From: Thermoguttaceae bacterium
GTDB lineage: Bacteria; Planctomycetota; Planctomycetia; Pirellulales; Thermoguttaceae
Direction: 5' to 3'
Assembly: GCA_017454585.1 (NCBI GenBank)
Contig: JAFTCU010000353.1
Coordinates: 1 to 17,975 of the forward strand
DNA: 17,975 nt
Part shown: piece by piece, positions 6,571 to 15,234 of the stretch
Layout of the letters: each line of letters opens with the position of its first letter
How positions within the stretch are numbered: the stretch's first letter is position 1
Position numbers and translations under genes: made by a program
Notes under the pieces: generated by a model
What the model saw: only the letters and a program-made list of their open reading frames with translations
Told to the model about the DNA's origin: nothing
The model's database searches: none

Positions 6571-6628
6571 GCTGAATCCTGTAATTCAGCTTCAGGAAGA
6601 TTTTACCTGATAGACGTTTTTTTGTCTA
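6571..6628 (+). promoter_or_regulatory. three consecutive hairpins in the 5' leader
   Basis: Three small stems follow one another directly. GCTGAAT 6571-6577 pairs with ATTCAGC 6584-6590. TCAGG 6592-6596 pairs with CCTGA 6606-6610. TAGAC 6611-6615 pairs with GTCTA 6624-6628, its loop being G plus seven T. They lie between the predicted transcription start and ATG 6666, and match no riboswitch class I recognise. Confidence 0.45.
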
Positions 6629-6665
6629 TGGGAGTTTTGGATTTTTTCAGACGAATCGAAAAACA

Positions 6666-8084
6666 ATGAAAAAATATTTCCTTTACGCCGTCATTTTGTT
6701 TCTCGGCCTGACCAGTTTCACCGCGCAGTCTGTTTGGGGACAGGAAGCAGACTACAGCTCCAAGTACTGGACTCGAGCATCTGGTGTCATGGACAAAGAC
6801 CCGGACAAAGAAGGCCGGAAAATCTTCGAAAAACTTTTCGCCTCGCAGCTTTCCCTCTGGTCGAGCGACACAACTCAAATTAGTGCCATGAAGCAGGGAC
6901 TGAATGAGTTTCTCGACCGGCTTTCCAAGTCGGAGAACGGGCAGAAAGCTTGCGAAATTGCTGCGGACGTAATGTTTGCCCAGCTCAAAGAAGTGGCTTT
7001 AGGAAAGGAAAAGCAGGTCGTTCGGATCAATGCAGTCATTATGATCGGCGAGCTGAATTCCTCGCTCTCGCCCAAAGTCACGCCGTATGCCAAGGCGCGT
7101 CCCTTCCTCAAAGAACTGCTCAAGAGTACCGAACCAGCGATTCAAATTGCAGCCCTAAGTGGTCTTGCGCTGCACGTAAATCCGCAGAATCCCCGGAACC
7201 TGAAAGATCAAAAGGACCAGAGGGAATTGAACCTTCGATCAGAAGAAAAGGAGGAACTCGCGAAGATTTTCGCCCAATACGCTTTTGCGCCACTGGCCAA
7301 AGGTGATGCGATCGGTACTCCGGAAACCCAGTGGATGCGGAGTATTTCCCTTGAGGCGCTTGGAAACATTGGTCTGCCTGGTCCGAAAAATGATTATGCC
7401 GTCAAGCTTCTTGATTCTGCCACGACACAGACAAAGCCGCTGGAAAGTCCCTACTTCCGTCGTGACATGGAGCGCAGGATCATGGCCGCGCTCGCCTTTT
7501 CGAAGCTTAAAATCTCGGAAGACACTCTGCGTGATTTGAAAAAGAAACCAAACGAAATCGTCGAAATCATGACGAAACTCTTCCTTTCGTTTATGATTTA
7601 TGAGTACAACACCGATTTCAACTTCCAGGAAAATATGAACGGCGACGAAATGGGTGGCGGTCCCGCGATGATGCGTGCCTCGGTCCAGATGACCCCGGAA
7701 GAAGAAGCGCTCCAGATTCGGCTCTGGAAGCAGAGAACCAAGGCCATTGCGTTGGCGTTCAACTGGATCTTCACGAACAGGGATTCCAATTTGGTCAAGA
7801 TGCAGGGAGGAAACACCCAATTTACGAAAGTCGCCCGCCAAATCAGCGGTATTTCTTCAATGTATGACCGTGCAGGGCTTCCCAAACGGACTCGCCCGTC
7901 CCGTTCTACGGATACCGAAAATCCAATGCCCATGCCGGAAGAATCCTCTGTTCACACAACCGACGGAAGGCTTTCGCTTTATACAATGCAGAAAGATATG
8001 CGTACCGCCCTGATGGAACTGGGCGAAGTGGCGGGAATTCCTGTCAATATTGAAAAGAAAAAACGCCAGACGGAGATGTACTGA
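6666..8084 (+). CDS. exported helical (HEAT-like) repeat protein of unknown function
   Basis: Product of 472 aa. An N-terminal signal peptide (two Lys, then hydrophobic about residues 4-20, likely cleavage near S-V-W-G at 25) is followed by a soluble, mostly alpha-helical domain. Spans such as R-I-N-A-V-I-M-I-G-E-L-N, A-I-Q-I-A-A-L-S-G-L-A and R-S-I-S-L-E-A-L-G-N-I-G look like HEAT/Armadillo-type helical pairs (about residues 115-245). The C-terminal third has a Met/Gly-rich patch near 325 and a Pro/Arg/Ser-rich linker near 405-430. No catalytic motif was recognised; a periplasmic scaffold or interaction role is possible. No good Shine-Dalgarno precedes ATG 6666. The aroC gene starts 19 bp after the stop, so the two are probably cotranscribed although no functional link is obvious. 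Confidence 0.75.
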   Translation: MKKYFLYAVILFLGLTSFTAQSVWGQEADYSSKYWTRASGVMDKDPDKEGRKIFEKLFASQLSLWSSDTTQISAMKQGLNEFLDRLSKSENGQKACEIAADVMFAQLKEVALGKEKQVVRINAVIMIGELNSSLSPKVTPYAKARPFLKELLKSTEPAIQIAALSGLALHVNPQNPRNLKDQKDQRELNLRSEEKEELAKIFAQYAFAPLAKGDAIGTPETQWMRSISLEALGNIGLPGPKNDYAVKLLDSATTQTKPLESPYFRRDMERRIMAALAFSKLKISEDTLRDLKKKPNEIVEIMTKLFLSFMIYEYNTDFNFQENMNGDEMGGGPAMMRASVQMTPEEEALQIRLWKQRTKAIALAFNWIFTNRDSNLVKMQGGNTQFTKVARQISGISSMYDRAGLPKRTRPSRSTDTENPMPMPEESSVHTTDGRLSLYTMQKDMRTALMELGEVAGIPVNIEKKKRQTEMY

Positions 8085-8103
8085 TCGGAAGGACGAACGT
8101 TAA

Positions 8104-9252
8104 ATGTTGACGTACCACACTGCGGGTGAATCGCACGGAAAAGGGCTTTTGGCCCTGATTGATGGTTTTCCGGCTGGGCTGGAAATCAACCCGGAAATCA
8201 TTAATTACGAATTGAAACGCCGTCAGGGTGGCTATGGGCGCGGCGGTCGCCAGAAACTCGAAACCGATACGGCGGAAATCCTCACGGGGATTTGGGGTAT
8301 GACCACGATCGGCAGCCCCATCGCCCTTTGGGTCAAAAATCGTGATTATCGTCTTCCCGATCTTCCCGATCTGGAAACACCCCGTCCTGGCCACGGTGAT
8401 TTAAGTGGTTCGCGTAAATACCTGTCTGGTATGAGAGCGATCCTGGAACGGGCCAGCGCTCGAGAAACTGCGGCACGAGTCGCAGCCGGTGGCCTCGCGC
8501 GTCAGCTTCTGGCTCAAGTAAGGATTTCCGTTTTTGGATTCGTCGTTCAGGTGGCCGAGGTGGAACTTCCCGATTGTCTCGGTTCGGAAAACATTGAGGA
8601 GATGCGCCGGTTCCGTGACGCTAATTCACTTTTCTCTTTGGCGAATGAAGCCGCCACCAAAAAAGCAGAAGCGCGAATCGACGCTGCCAAAGAAGACGGC
8701 GACACGCTTGGGGGAATCATCGAGGTACGAGCGTTCGGACTCCCCTTTGGGCTTGGGACCCATGCGCAGTGGGATGTGAAACTGGACGGCAAACTCGCTC
8801 AGGCAGTCATGGCTGTTCAGGCGATCAAAGGCGTTGAAATCGGCTTGGGTTTTGAAGCTGCAACACTTCCCGGTTCTCAAGTTCACGACGCGATCGGCTT
8901 CGACCCTGCTCAAACAGAAACCCGGAACCTGGGTTTTGTACGCCCAACGAACCACGCGGGTGGACTGGAGGCCGGAATGACAAACGCTCAGCCGCTTGTG
9001 ATCCGTGCGGCGATGAAACCAATCGCGACGCTTCGCAAAGGTCTGCCTACGATCAATCCCAAAACGCACGAACCTGTTTCTGCCTGCTGGGAACGTAGCG
9101 ACGTCTGTGCGATTTCGGCGGCAAGTGTTGTGGTGGAAAACGTGGTTGCGTTCGAGCTGGCCTCCGCGTTGGTCGAAAAATTCGGCGGGGATTCTGTGGA
9201 AGAACTGAAGGCGAGGGTAAAACTTTTCGAGGATTTGAGTCGAAATCACTAG
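8104..9252 (+). CDS. aroC: chorismate synthase
   Basis: A 382-aa protein, normal length for the family. It converts 5-enolpyruvylshikimate-3-phosphate to chorismate using reduced FMN, the last shikimate-pathway step, in the cytoplasm. Signatures: G-E-S-H-G-K-G (8-14, catalytic His11), R-R-Q-G-G-Y-G-R-G (39-47), R-P-G-H-G-D (94-99, catalytic His97; most members have G-H-A-D), E-R-A-S-A-R-E-T-A-A-R-V-A-A-G (115-129), and a late N-H-A-G-G-L-E-A-G-M-T-N stretch followed by R-A-A-M-K-P-I-A-T-L. Both catalytic His residues are present. GGAAGGAC at 8087-8094 lies nine bases before ATG 8104. It follows the helical-repeat gene closely, and no other aromatic-pathway gene is nearby. Confidence 0.97.
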   Translation: MLTYHTAGESHGKGLLALIDGFPAGLEINPEIINYELKRRQGGYGRGGRQKLETDTAEILTGIWGMTTIGSPIALWVKNRDYRLPDLPDLETPRPGHGDLSGSRKYLSGMRAILERASARETAARVAAGGLARQLLAQVRISVFGFVVQVAEVELPDCLGSENIEEMRRFRDANSLFSLANEAATKKAEARIDAAKEDGDTLGGIIEVRAFGLPFGLGTHAQWDVKLDGKLAQAVMAVQAIKGVEIGLGFEAATLPGSQVHDAIGFDPAQTETRNLGFVRPTNHAGGLEAGMTNAQPLVIRAAMKPIATLRKGLPTINPKTHEPVSACWERSDVCAISAASVVVENVVAFELASALVEKFGGDSVEELKARVKLFEDLSRNH

Positions 9253-9288
9253 GAACCCCAAAAGATTTGTCAGTATTAATCGAATATT

Positions 9289-10479
9289 ATGTCCAAACGT
9301 TTCTTTTTACTGACGCTTTTCTTCCTTTGCGGTTTTTTGCCGACTTTGTATCTTTTATTGCTCGGCATTTACCGCCAGACCGAATTCTATGTTCGTAACT
9401 ACGCTTCATTTGCCGAATCCCAACTCGGTCTTCCTGTTGAAATTACGGGCATCGTACACCATACACCATCTCAGGGGCGAATTCGAGGTCTGACCGTTTT
9501 CCAGCCCGGGGCTGCTGCTGACGGAAGTCACCTTCCTCTCGCCTCCGCCCCCTGGGTTGACTGGATTCAATACAAAACGATCCACGAAGGGAAAGAAATT
9601 CTTCTGACGAAATGGGTTTTCCCGGAACTGACACTGGACGCGCAGTGCCTTGAACCGCTATGGCGTACACATCAGAGGATCTTGACGGATTCCCCTTACG
9701 GAAAAAAATCGTTCCAAAACTCTGAAATCCTTCTTCAGGTTGAGGGCCCTGTCAAAGTCGGATTTCAGGAAAACGCCCTGGAACTCCAGCGTTCGGAGCT
9801 TCGGATTTCACAGGAAAATGGTGTTCCGAAGACCTTCATCCATTTTTTTGTTCCGGATTCCGGGCGTGAGGCACAGGTCCAACTGACTCTCCGAAAAATC
9901 GTCCAAAACTCCTCGCAAGTCATGCAGGCGACACTCGCGACCGATACGCAAGGGATTCCGGTCATATATTTGCAATCTCTTTTCCCAATGCTTCAATCCA
10001 TGGGTCCGGACTGCCGATTCATTGGCTCCATTGCAATTCAGCAGAGTTTCAGCCGATGGAGCGGTGTTTTTCGCGGACGTTTCAGCAGGGTGGACGCTGC
10101 TTTTTTCATCCCGAATAAAGTCCTGACCGGCTCCAACGGAATACTTGAGATCACAAAAGCCCGTTTTGACGGCTCGCATCTGATTCAGGCGGAAGGGACC
10201 TTCCAGCTTGAAAATGGAACTATTTCCCGCTCTTTTCTGGCACGGCTTCAAAAAGAGACCAATCTCATGCCCGGGAATTGGCCCGCCATGGATACCATTC
10301 CATTCCGTGAGCTGGGCATTCGGTTCCAGATGAACGAAACCCAAATGCAAATTTTCGGTGTGTGTTCCGGTCCCATTCCTGGTATTTTTTTGAACGGGAC
10401 AAATGGTCCTCTGCTTCGTGAAACTTCGACGCCCCGCAATCCTTTTTCCCGTGCGGTTTTTATGGAGTCACTGAGGTAG
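9289..10479 (+). CDS. membrane-anchored protein of unknown function, AsmA-like in style
   Basis: Product of 396 aa. One N-terminal membrane segment (about residues 5-27, preceded by K-R) is followed by a large beta-rich region with few charged clusters, probably periplasmic. The order of an N-terminal anchor, then Q-L-G-L-P-V-E-I-T-G-I and a G-R-I-R-G-L-T-V-F-Q-P stretch, resembles the opening of AsmA/YhdP-type envelope proteins in which a membrane anchor leads into beta-strands. This is a weak resemblance, and no enzyme motif was found. It starts 36 bp after aroC with no clear ribosome site and ends 53 bp before the glycosidase, so it could be transcribed with either. It is likely a lineage-specific gene. 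Confidence 0.7.
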   Translation: MSKRFFLLTLFFLCGFLPTLYLLLLGIYRQTEFYVRNYASFAESQLGLPVEITGIVHHTPSQGRIRGLTVFQPGAAADGSHLPLASAPWVDWIQYKTIHEGKEILLTKWVFPELTLDAQCLEPLWRTHQRILTDSPYGKKSFQNSEILLQVEGPVKVGFQENALELQRSELRISQENGVPKTFIHFFVPDSGREAQVQLTLRKIVQNSSQVMQATLATDTQGIPVIYLQSLFPMLQSMGPDCRFIGSIAIQQSFSRWSGVFRGRFSRVDAAFFIPNKVLTGSNGILEITKARFDGSHLIQAEGTFQLENGTISRSFLARLQKETNLMPGNWPAMDTIPFRELGIRFQMNETQMQIFGVCSGPIPGIFLNGTNGPLLRETSTPRNPFSRAVFMESLR

Positions 10480-10532
10480 TGCGCTTTCCCGATCACCAGC
10501 CGTTTTCCAAAGTCCAATCAAGGCCCGCCCCA

Positions 10533-12935
10533 ATGAAACCATTCCTTTTTTCACTTGTTCTGTTCCTTTCCACCCTCGCTTTCGTGCAGGAAAAAGGCCC
10601 GTACTACGCGCTCCTCCAGCTTTACCCCACGACGGACGAACACCATGCGGTCCGCATCAAGGAGGGCGAAAACGCCGGTGAACGTTTTTCGACCGAGCTT
10701 CCATTTCACAAAATTTCCGTCACCTGTCCGAGCTACAGCAACTCGATCGGAACGCTGCGCCTTTCGCTCTACACGTGGGCGGGTTCTGCAGAAAAATCGC
10801 GGGCCGGGAAAGTAATCGCCCGGGAAACTTTCGTGGATTTCCCCGATAATGAGACTCTTTCGCTCGAATTTGAGCAGGTTCCCGCGGGAGATTATTACTG
10901 GGAACTGGACGAAGCGACCGAAGCGGTCGGCGTTTGGCAGTGCCCCGGCGAAACGCAGGATGTGCAATGCTTTTTGAACGGCGAGCCAATTCCCGGCGCG
11001 TACACGTTTTCGGTCGAAGTTTCCGGGACCGCCTTCCCCTTTTCCGGGCCGATGGAGCTTTACGAGTGGTACTCCGCACCGTCGCTGGCCCCGGCCGAGA
11101 CCGATTTTTTATCTGACCCGGACGGAAATCTGACCGAAAAACCGTTCGAGGAGCGTGACCTTTTCGCCGACACTTGGGACGCGATGGACGAGCTGGGCCG
11201 GACGCTCGGAACGTCCGAAACGTTTGGCCCACCGCGCCAGAAGCACGTCGGGATCTTCTACTGGACGTGGCACGAAAATTTCGTCACTCGAACGGAGCCG
11301 CGGAATAATGCGCAGATTATCCGGGAAAATCCCGGGATCGAGTCGCGCCCGGACGATCCACACTGGGGGGTGGACCACCAACGAAATCATTGGGACGAGC
11401 CGCTCTTCGGCTTTTACCGGACGACCGACCCGTGGGTTTCGCGCCGTCACGCCCAGCTGCTCAGCGAGGCGGGGATCGACGTGGTGGTTTTCGATGCGAC
11501 GAACGGAACGTGGACGTGGATGGACTCGACCTGGACGCTTCTGAAAACGTGGTCCTCCATGCGCCGCGACGGGTTCCGGACGCCCAAATTCGCGTACATG
11601 CTCCCGTTTGGGAAAAAGACGAACGTCCGCGTGAGTCTCCTTCAGCTTTACCGCGACATTTACAAGCCGGGGAAATTCCGTGATCTCTGGTTCTACTGGA
11701 ACGGCCGCCCGCTGGTGAACGCCGACCCGGCGGTAATTCTGGCCGGGATCAACGATCCGAACGCCTCAGAGGAGGACCGCAAAGACTGGGAGGAGATCCT
11801 CCGGTTCTTCACGTTCCGGCCGCTCCAGCCATCCTACACGGCCGGGCCCATCGGGCCGAATTCCTGGTGCTGGCTGGAAGCGTTCCCCCAGCACGCGTAC
11901 GGCCCCAAGCCCGACGGAACCTTTGAAATGTGCGCCGCGGGCGTGGCTCAAAATCACTCGTGGCTCGCCGAAGACGGACACAAAGGACTCGCCGCGATGA
12001 ACGACCAGAACGTTTTCGGCCGCGCCTACATGGGCCCGGAAACCGAGGCGGAACTGAAACCGGGCGAAAAACTCCGCTTCGCCGCCGACCGAAACCCGAG
12101 GCGCGGCGAGCCGAACCGGTTCATCTGGGGCGAAAACTTTGCCCAGCAGCTCAACTATGCGCAAAAAATCGACCCGGACTACCTCTTCATCACTGGCTGG
12201 AACGAGTGGTCCGCCGACAAAGCCCCGCTCTGGCAGGGAAAAAGGACGGCATTTCCGGACCAATATTCCCCGGAATTCAGCCGCGACACGGAACCGTCCG
12301 CCGGGATCCTCCGCGACCATTTTTACAATCAGCTCGTCAACGGCGTGCGGCGGTTCCGTGGCGTGCGTCCCCAACGGGCCGCCGATGAAAATCCGGTTTA
12401 CCGCGACGCCCGAAACGACGTAACGCCCCGCGACGCGGCGGGCTGTGGCTCCGTCCACTACGTGAACCGGACGGGCCGGAACGATTTCGTCGAGTGCTTC
12501 GTCACCCACGACGCGGAAACGCTCACGTTCACGGCCGAATGCGCCGCCCCGCTCACGCCCCCGACCGACCCGGCCTGGATGCGGCTTTTCGTTTCCGTCG
12601 CGTTCGACGATTCGCCGACTGCCACGCCTCACTGGAACCACTTCCAGTACGTCGTGAACCGGCTCAAACCCGCCGACGGCCAAGCGATCCTGGAAGTCTG
12701 CGCGGCCGGCGGCGGCTGGAACTGGAAAGAACTCGCCCGCGTCCCGATGAAAATCGACGGGAACCGACTGGAGATCCAAATCCCCCGTGAGCTGATCTGC
12801 CAGAAAGGAAAGAAAATCGACCTGAGATTCAAATGGGCCGACAATTCGCCGGAGGAAGGCGAGATCCTGGACTTCTACCACCGAGGCGACGCCGCACCGG
12901 ACGGGCGTTTCGTTTACCGGTACTTCGAGAGGTAG
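10533..12935 (+). CDS. secreted GH99/WbsX-like glycoside hydrolase with C-terminal CBM9-like domain
   Basis: Product of 800 aa. The N-terminus (Lys2, then a hydrophobic stretch about 4-18) looks like a signal peptide with an unclear cleavage site. Residues ~25-190 look like a beta-sandwich accessory domain. Residues ~235-605 fit the GH99/GH71/WbsX-type barrel: K-H-V-G-I-F-Y-W-T-W-H (237-247), H-W-D-E-P-L-F-G-F-Y (286-295), A-G-I-D-V-V-V-F-D-A-T-N (313-324) and F-I-T-G-W-N-E-W (552-559). Residues ~620-800 resemble CBM9-like sandwiches (Y-V-N-R-T-G-R-N-D; W-M-R-L-F-V-S-V). GH99 members are endo-alpha-mannosidases/mannanases; the substrate here is unknown. Start: ATG 10533 gives the signal peptide and has AAGG nine bases upstream; an in-frame GTG at 10479 would bury it. 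The gene is clearly more GC-rich than those before it. Confidence 0.75.
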   Translation: MKPFLFSLVLFLSTLAFVQEKGPYYALLQLYPTTDEHHAVRIKEGENAGERFSTELPFHKISVTCPSYSNSIGTLRLSLYTWAGSAEKSRAGKVIARETFVDFPDNETLSLEFEQVPAGDYYWELDEATEAVGVWQCPGETQDVQCFLNGEPIPGAYTFSVEVSGTAFPFSGPMELYEWYSAPSLAPAETDFLSDPDGNLTEKPFEERDLFADTWDAMDELGRTLGTSETFGPPRQKHVGIFYWTWHENFVTRTEPRNNAQIIRENPGIESRPDDPHWGVDHQRNHWDEPLFGFYRTTDPWVSRRHAQLLSEAGIDVVVFDATNGTWTWMDSTWTLLKTWSSMRRDGFRTPKFAYMLPFGKKTNVRVSLLQLYRDIYKPGKFRDLWFYWNGRPLVNADPAVILAGINDPNASEEDRKDWEEILRFFTFRPLQPSYTAGPIGPNSWCWLEAFPQHAYGPKPDGTFEMCAAGVAQNHSWLAEDGHKGLAAMNDQNVFGRAYMGPETEAELKPGEKLRFAADRNPRRGEPNRFIWGENFAQQLNYAQKIDPDYLFITGWNEWSADKAPLWQGKRTAFPDQYSPEFSRDTEPSAGILRDHFYNQLVNGVRRFRGVRPQRAADENPVYRDARNDVTPRDAAGCGSVHYVNRTGRNDFVECFVTHDAETLTFTAECAAPLTPPTDPAWMRLFVSVAFDDSPTATPHWNHFQYVVNRLKPADGQAILEVCAAGGGWNWKELARVPMKIDGNRLEIQIPRELICQKGKKIDLRFKWADNSPEEGEILDFYHRGDAAPDGRFVYRYFER

Positions 12936-12981
12936 ATCCGGGATGAAACCCCTTTCCCCAGAGTGAAAGAACCACCTGATC

Positions 12982-13136
12982 CAAACCTCAATTTAAACAC
13001 GGATTTCCACGGATTAAAAGGATTTGCACGGATTTTTTAAAGAAATGAAACCCTTTTTCGAGATTTAAACTCCCCCAAAACGAAATCCTTTTAATCCATT
13101 GAATCCGTGAAAATCCGTGTTTAAATGAAAGGTTTG
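12982..13136. repeat. 155-bp imperfect inverted repeat in the gap between the two GC-rich genes
   Basis: Outer arms CAAACCT (12982-12988) and AGGTTTG (13130-13136) enclose the inverted TTTAAACACGGATT (12992-13005) and AATCCGTGTTTAAA (13112-13125). Further pairs of CACGGATT/AATCCGTG and AAAAGGATTT/AAATCCTTTT lie inside. CACGGATT occurs three times within the left half alone (12998-13034). The words ATCCGTG and CACGGATT resemble a dispersed intergenic repeat I know from many bacterial genomes. It has no coding potential and differs sharply in base composition from its GC-rich flanks. The rest of the 294-bp gap (12936-13229) shows only a GGGGGGT run near 13165 and no clear promoter. Confidence 0.75.
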
Positions 13137-13229
13137 AACTGGGCCGGGCCTCGAGTTTTAACCGGGGGGTTTTGAACTTTCCTTTTAGTATTCACCTCAG
13201 CACCATAATTTCCCCAAGGAGCCAAACCC

Positions 13230-15155
13230 ATGCGCCTCACGTTCCCCCTGTTTTTCGTCCTCTTCCTCGTTTCGGCCGCTCACGCGCAGACCGACTGGTA
13301 CACCGTGGACCGTGACGTCGTAAACCGGCTGGTCTTTGAGGAAAAAGACCGGCTGGAGTGGCTTGCGGAACTCCAGGCGAAGCCGGGGAAGACCGCCGCG
13401 GATGAACTGCGAATTTTCCAGTTAGCGGCCCGAAGCGGGGACGAAGCCGCGGCGCTGGCGGCGCTGGAACGATTCATCGCGATGGAAAATCCCCAACCCG
13501 GCGCGCTTTACGGACTGACCCACTGGGCCAGGAAAACCCTCCAAAATCCCGCACTGGCCCGGCATCTGGCCGAGCGTTTTCCCCAGCTCGCCGTCGGGAA
13601 TCCTTCGCTCCAGGATTTTTTCCCCAGTGAACTGAAAACCGATCCGGAAACGGTCCGTCTCTGGATCGACGCGCGCTTCCAGGACTTTGAGGCCTTTTCC
13701 AGGAAATCTTCCAAGTCCGTTCCCGAGGCCGACCCCAGTCCCGCCCCCGTTCCGTTCTGGCTGACGTGGAACCGGAATCCGTGGACCGAGCTGCGGATCC
13801 AGGCGTTCCGAAACGCGGGTAAAATCGGCGAGCTGCTCGACGCGCTTCAGGCCGGGGTCCAAAACGCCCCGGACGAACCCGCTCGAACCGCCGCGCTACT
13901 GGCGTTTCTCAAGACGGTCCTGAGCGTGAGCGCCCTACCGGGCGTCCTTGAAAACCGCGATCTGACGTGGGTCCGGGACTGCCCGCCGGCGCACGCTGTG
14001 GCTCTTCTCACGACCGCCCAATTCCTGATCCCTTCAAACGTGGGCGAGTTCGAAACGGCTTACGACTTTCTGCTCAAGGCCCTGAAAACGCCGCTGACCC
14101 AGGACGAAATCGAACTGGAGAAAATGAACTACTCCGCACCGTCGGCGTTGATTTCCGACGAGACGATCCGGAACCGGTTCCAGGCGGCGCTTCGCCATGA
14201 ACTGACGGAAGTCTGCCGCGCCATGAACCGGCCGGAAGAAACCCAGAAATGGATGCTCGAAGAGAAGGAATGGGCCGAAAAGTGCGGGGGGATGAACTAC
14301 CGCCACGCGGGCCAGATCCAGGCTTTTACCGGCCAGCGCGTCGTTGAAAAGGAGATCCGCGAAAAGGAAAAAGTCTCCGAAAACTCGCCGCAGTACTGGG
14401 AAGCGAGGGCGGGTTACTACGCCGGGCGCGGAAAAGAGTGCGAGAAAGAACTGGAAGAAGCCCTCCTGCGCGGCCTGACCTTCCCCGATGACGGGTTTTT
14501 GCGCCGCAGGTTCCTCCAGGATCTCGTCCGCCTGTGGTACTCGCAGGACCGGAAAGAGGAGATCCAAAATCTTCTGCGGGAGGAATTGCGCACCGCTCCG
14601 AAAAACGCCCAGAGCCGCCAGGGGGTGATCTGGATATTCGTTGATTCCACCTACAAGGGGATCCTGGAACCGGATTTTCCCGAAGTTTGGGACTGGTTTG
14701 CCGAAACGGACGACTGGAACTATCTGGGCGAGCGGCTCATCTGGCGCATTTTTCAAATCGCTGAGGAAAACGAGCCGGAAAATCTTGAGACGTACTACGC
14801 CCGGGCGGAAAAACTCGCCGACCGGCCCGAGCGCGCCGCCTACCTGGGCTGGGTCCTGAACCGGATGCACGAACCGGAGCGAAGTCTCCCGCTTTTACGC
14901 CTCGGTGCGCAGGCCAGCAGCGACCAGGTCAAAGAGTACGCGGCGTTCACGCTTCTGGAGTCGCTGATGGACCTTCACCGCTGGGACGAGGCGTTCGAGT
15001 ACTTCCCGACGGCCGCCGCGCACCTCACGACCGACGAGATCCCCGGGTGGCTTGCCCGGATCGGCGGAGGGGCCAGCGAAGACGGAAATGACCGCGTGGC
15101 AGAAGTCTGCGCGAGACGATTGGGAAATTTAAAACTCTCCCAACCTGCCGGGTAA
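13230..15155 (+). CDS. exported helical (TPR-like) repeat protein of unknown function
   Basis: Product of 641 aa. A clean signal peptide (Arg2, hydrophobic core, cleavage likely after A-H-A at 19) leads into an almost wholly alpha-helical protein rich in Ala, Leu, Glu and Arg with tetratricopeptide-style helix pairs, for example A-R-S-G-D-E-A-A-A-L-A-A-L-E-R-F near 70-85, Y-W-E-A-R-A-G-Y-Y-A-G-R-G near 390, and A-Y-L-G-W-V-L-N-R-M-H-E-P-E-R-S near 535-550. No catalytic motif was seen. Repeats of this kind usually mediate protein contacts, so an envelope scaffold role is plausible but unproven. AAGGAG at 13216-13221 lies eight bases before ATG 13230 and fixes the start. It shares high GC and codon use with the glycosidase upstream. 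Confidence 0.75.
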   Translation: MRLTFPLFFVLFLVSAAHAQTDWYTVDRDVVNRLVFEEKDRLEWLAELQAKPGKTAADELRIFQLAARSGDEAAALAALERFIAMENPQPGALYGLTHWARKTLQNPALARHLAERFPQLAVGNPSLQDFFPSELKTDPETVRLWIDARFQDFEAFSRKSSKSVPEADPSPAPVPFWLTWNRNPWTELRIQAFRNAGKIGELLDALQAGVQNAPDEPARTAALLAFLKTVLSVSALPGVLENRDLTWVRDCPPAHAVALLTTAQFLIPSNVGEFETAYDFLLKALKTPLTQDEIELEKMNYSAPSALISDETIRNRFQAALRHELTEVCRAMNRPEETQKWMLEEKEWAEKCGGMNYRHAGQIQAFTGQRVVEKEIREKEKVSENSPQYWEARAGYYAGRGKECEKELEEALLRGLTFPDDGFLRRRFLQDLVRLWYSQDRKEEIQNLLREELRTAPKNAQSRQGVIWIFVDSTYKGILEPDFPEVWDWFAETDDWNYLGERLIWRIFQIAEENEPENLETYYARAEKLADRPERAAYLGWVLNRMHEPERSLPLLRLGAQASSDQVKEYAAFTLLESLMDLHRWDEAFEYFPTAAAHLTTDEIPGWLARIGGGASEDGNDRVAEVCARRLGNLKLSQPAG

Positions 15156-15193
15156 TAAAATTTTGCTCTTTTTTCTATTTTTTTCTGAAAACA

Positions 15194-15208
15194 AACGGGC
15201 CACCCGTT
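15194..15208. promoter_or_regulatory. palindrome touching the rny -35 box, possible operator
   Basis: AACGGG (15194-15199), a 3-nt centre and CCCGTT (15203-15208) make a perfect 6-bp inverted repeat. Its right arm shares two bases with the -35 hexamer of the rny promoter, a place where a bound repressor would block RNA polymerase. It could equally be a chance hairpin. Confidence 0.35.
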
Positions 15209-15234
15209 GAAATTCCCTGAAAGTCTGGTAAAAT
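15207..15234 (+). promoter_or_regulatory. sigma-70-type promoter for rny
   Basis: TTGAAA (15207-15212), a 16-bp spacer and TAAAAT (15229-15234) precede rny. A start near 15241 gives an untranslated leader of about 130 nt. The -10 context GGTAAAATA is the same as at the tat promoter. Confidence 0.6.

Noticed and set aside
9267..9290. TTGTCA and TATTAT before the 9289 gene as a promoter
   Set aside because: The spacer is only 12 bp and the -10 box would overlap the start codon.
10479..10532. GTG 10479 as the glycosidase start
   Set aside because: It would place 18 polar residues before an obvious signal peptide; ATG 10533 is preferred.
11766..12881. 371-aa open frame antisense to the glycosidase gene
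   Set aside because: It is a by-product of high GC in the sense gene: the frame is Val/Arg/Gly-rich with no recognised domain, and the sense strand has clear family motifs.
14034..14870. 278-aa open frame antisense to the helical-repeat gene
   Set aside because: Same cause as the other antisense frame; the sense gene has a signal peptide and ribosome site.
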